From the NCBI GenBank assembly GCA_016722655.1, contig JADKIR010000005.1:1383260-1447259 (forward strand): a stretch of DNA of 64,000 bases, in the 5' to 3' direction. Below are positions 62,000 through 64,000 of the stretch, piece after piece. The position numbers and the translations under genes are program-made. The first letter of the stretch is position 1. Every line of letters starts with the position of its first letter. Below the pieces are notes generated by a model. It was not told the origin of the DNA, ran no database searches, and was given only the letters and a program-made list of their open reading frames with translations. This DNA comes from Cytophagaceae bacterium (GTDB lineage: Bacteria; Bacteroidota; Bacteroidia; Cytophagales; Spirosomataceae).

Positions 62000-63275
62000 T
62001 GTGCCGGTACATTGCCCAGATCATTGTCATTCACCGCTACTGGTGGGATCTCTGTGTATTCTACATTGATCGCTGCTGTATCAGAAAGACCTGTTAGCGT
62101 CTCTGTCAATATATAGTTTATATCCGTAGGATCGGTCGTAAAGGCTACTTCAGGGGTGAATGTCACCTCTCCTGTCGCCGGATTGTATACCCACTCGCCC
62201 TGTCCGGCTACCGTCAAGGTATCCTGGATGCCAGGTGTCGCAGGGTTCAAATCTACGGTTACCGTTAGTGGTGTTGCATTGCTGCCATCTGAAAGATCAT
62301 CGTTGGTCAATACATTCAATGTCACCGCTGTGCCAGGTACATTGCCCAGATCATTGTCATTCACCGCTACAGGTGGAATCTCTGTGTATTCTACATTGAT
62401 CGCTGCGGTATCAGATAATCCGGTGATTGTCTCTGTCAATATATAGTTTATGTCCGTAGGATCGGTCGTAAAGGCTACTTCAGGGGTGAATGTAACCTCG
62501 CCTGTCGCCGGATTATATACCCACTCGCCCTGTCCGGCTACCGTTAAGGTATCCTGGATGCCAGGTGTCGCAGGGTTCAAATCTACAGTTACCGTTAGTG
62601 GTGTCGCATTGCTGCCATCTGAAAGATCATCGTTGGTCAATACATTCAATGTCACCACTGTGCCCGGTACATTGCCCAGATCATTGTCATTCACCGCTAC
62701 TGGTGGGATCTCTGTGTATTCTACATTGATCGCTGCTGTATCAGAAAGACCTGTTAGCGTCTCTGTCAATATATAGTTTATATCCGTAGGATCGGTCGTA
62801 AAGGCTACTTCAGGGGTGAATGTCACCTCTCCTGTCGCCGGATTGTATACCCACTCGCCCTGTCCGGCTACCGTCAAGGTATCCTGGATGCCAGGTGTCG
62901 CAGGGTTCAAATCTACGGTTACCGTTAGTGGTGTTGCATTGCTGCCATCTGAAAGATCATCGTTGGTCAATACATTCAATGTCACCGCTGTGCCAGGTAC
63001 ATTGCCCAGATCATTGTCATTCACCGCTACAGGTGGAATCTCTGTGTATTCTACATTGATCGCTGCGGTATCAGATAATCCGGTGATTGTCTCTGTCAAT
63101 ATATAGTTTATGTCCGTAGGATCGGTCGTAAAGGCTACTTCAGGGGTGAATGTAACCTCGCCTGTCGCCGGATTATATACCCACTCGCCCTGTCCGGCTA
63201 CCGTTAAGGTATCCTGGATGCCAGGTGTCGCAGGGTTCAAATCTACGGTTACCGTTGCTGGGGTTGCATTGCTGC
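54030..63275 (-). repeat. tandem array of 28 near-identical 330-bp units
   Basis: The sequence repeats with a period of exactly 330 bp (110 codons) 28 times, counted from the recurring block at 54199, 54529 and so on to 63108. Units differ by scattered, mostly synonymous changes. Recurrent amino-acid choices are Leu/Ile in TETLTG, Asp/Glu in NDNDLG, Ala/Val in GTAV, Ala/Ser in NPATG and Leu/Ala in ATPLTV. The array is visibly more GC-rich than the rest of the window. Confidence 0.95.
61993..62006 (-). other. frameshift site in the giant gene (one C missing in a CCC run)
   Basis: Other copies of this repeat position read GTGCCCGGTAC or GTGCCAGGTAC on the plus strand; here it reads GTGCCGGTAC. 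The period between this unit and its neighbour is 659 for two units instead of 660. Restoring one base joins both frames without any stop codon. Confidence 0.9.
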
Positions 63276-64000
63276 CGTCACCTAAGGTGTCATTTGTAAT
63301 AATATTTAAATTTGCTGGAATTCCAGGTACATTATTAATATCTGAATCATTTAAAGATCCTGGATAATAAGTTGGAACTGGTATTTCTGTATCTGAATTA
63401 TTTAGGGCAATATTATCATATTCCCTACCATCTATTGATGCTGTATTTGAATATGAACCAGTAGTATTAACTAAAGCAGTAATTGTTAAAGTTTCAGAAT
63501 CTAAATTTGCAAGAGTTCCAATATCCCAAATTCCGGTTCCTGAGTCATAGGTTCCTGTTGAAGCGACATGTGAAACATAAGTATAGCCTGATGGAATCAA
63601 ATCATTTACCTGAACCAATGAACCGTCAATTGTTCCTAAATTCTCGGCTTGTATCGTAAATGTTACGTTTGTTCCAAATAATGGATGAAGATTGTCTGCT
63701 GTTTTTGTTACAGCCAAGTTTGCACAACCTTTTACAATTGAAAATGCAACTGAATCAGATTTGTACCCCCATCCCCATGTGTTAATAGTTCTAACATTTC
63801 CAAAATCATCGCATTGAAGGTTTCCAACTTCGTTACTGGATGAATCCGGAGCTGGTATTACTTGGGCATAGTTTCCTGTTCCACTCCATGCATGGGCAGG
63901 TGAAAATGAACCAATTATGGAATTATTTATACCTATTCCTGATACGTTATTAGAACCTACAGAACAATCTGCCCCTACATTTGAAAGATTGGAATCATCC
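61993..64000 (-). CDS. giant CshA-type fibril repeat protein, N-terminal part (continues beyond the window)
   Basis: The frame is open to base 64000, so the true start lies beyond the right edge; the ATG-like codon at 63717 is internal. Residues visible from the right edge include NNSIIGSFSPAHAWSGTG and NLQCDDFGNVRTIN, a non-repeat head region. Next is a DUF11-like domain (VTKTADNLHPLFGTNVTFTI, then GTYDSGTGIWDIGTLANLD), a divergent first unit (SDINNVPGIPANLNIITND) and four near-identical repeat units. The frame then ends at TGA 61993-61995 because one C is missing near 62004. Read through, this part and the next form one protein with at least 4,727 residues in the window. Confidence 0.85.
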   Translation of the reverse strand, partial: DDSNLSNVGADCSVGSNNVSGIGINNSIIGSFSPAHAWSGTGNYAQVIPAPDSSSNEVGNLQCDDFGNVRTINTWGWGYKSDSVAFSIVKGCANLAVTKTADNLHPLFGTNVTFTIQAENLGTIDGSLVQVNDLIPSGYTYVSHVASTGTYDSGTGIWDIGTLANLDSETLTITALVNTTGSYSNTASIDGREYDNIALNNSDTEIPVPTYYPGSLNDSDINNVPGIPANLNIITNDTLGDGSNATPATVTVDLNPATPGIQDTLTVAGQGEWVYNPATGEVTFTPEVAFTTDPTDINYILTETITGLSDTAAINVEYTEIPPVAVNDNDLGNVPGTAVTLNVLTNDDLSDGSNATPLTVTVDLNPATPGIQDTLTVAGQGEWVYNPATGEVTFTPEVAFTTDPTDINYILTETLTGLSDTAAINVEYTEIPPVAVNDNDLGNVPGTVVTLNVLTNDDLSDGSNATPLTVTVDLNPATPGIQDTLTVAGQGEWVYNPATGEVTFTPEVAFTTDPTDINYILTETITGLSDTAAINVEYTEIPPVAVNDNDLGNVPGTAVTLNVLTNDDLSDGSNATPLTVTVDLNPATPGIQDTLTVAGQGEWVYNPATGEVTFTPEVAFTTDPTDINYILTETLTGLSDTAAINVEYTEIPPVAVNDNDLGNVPAQW

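Noticed and set aside
54030..63275. Periodic repeats considered as a CRISPR array
   Set aside because: The period is 330 bp with no unique spacers, and the repeats are part of a continuous reading frame.
54009..63367. Dozens of plus-strand frames of 72-108 codons in the repeat array
   Set aside because: They recur every 330 bp and are the antisense shadow of the repeat unit; each ends at the same TAG. Nothing suggests they are translated.

Overview
The window is a chromosomal segment of a member of the Bacteroidota, most likely order Cytophagales (Spirosomataceae/Leadbetterella-like). The evidence is the AT-rich coding sequence, the absence of purine-rich Shine-Dalgarno boxes, several promoters of the Bacteroidota type (TTTG, 19 nt, TAnnTTTG), a GldD gliding lipoprotein, BatD and DUF4783 proteins, an ExbB-ExbD-ExbD-TonB cluster, and split nuoC/nuoD with a short nuoG. 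No tRNA, rRNA, insertion sequence, prophage or CRISPR array was seen.

Layout. 1-7 kb: the end of an ABC-F ATPase gene, a small rhodanese, a JmjC/cupin-8 protein, metX behind a SAM-I riboswitch, an unrecognised secreted protein, a SnoaL-like protein, a rhodanese-thioredoxin lipoprotein and a small lipoprotein. 6.3-10.8 kb (minus): gcvP-pabB-pabC overlap one another and join glycine cleavage to folate precursor synthesis. 10.9-19 kb: an M28 peptidase, then exbB-exbD-exbD-tonB, a PstS-like lipoprotein and a large TPR protein. 19-29.2 kb: adk, obgE and nuoABCDEFGHIJ, which runs directly into a gamma-carbonic anhydrase gene instead of nuoK-N. 29.2-32.3 kb (minus): a carboxypeptidase-regulatory-like protein, cdsA, DUF2007, gldD, and a pair comprising a tiny lipoprotein and a membrane protein. 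32.4-40.9 kb: a glucan phosphorylase homologue lacking the usual PLP lysine, a complete ABC-F ATPase, aroC, a BatD-like protein, a YCF48-like repeat protein, and a 62-residue protein behind a candidate sigma-54 promoter. 41-46.5 kb: small housekeeping genes (phosphoribosyltransferase, DedA, LpxH, a lone receiver domain) and a PhnP-like hydrolase overlapping a FAN1-like VRR-NUC nuclease. 46.5-49.6 kb: cytochrome c, rpsF-rpsR-rplI and pgk.

49.8-64 kb (minus): one gigantic secreted protein gene fills the rest and runs off the right edge, with about 4,727 codons inside the window. It carries 28 nearly identical 330-bp units plus 10 older, diverged units of what I read as the CshA-type fibril repeat, flanked by DUF11-like and Ig-like modules. 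A one-base loss at about 62004 breaks the frame. The array shows three layers of history: an old duplicated four-unit block, a recent 28-copy expansion, and a nearly perfect two-unit duplication. It is the most unusual object here. The nuo/gamma-carbonic anhydrase linkage, the riboswitch wiring, the phosphorylase substitution and the sigma-54 site are the next most interesting.
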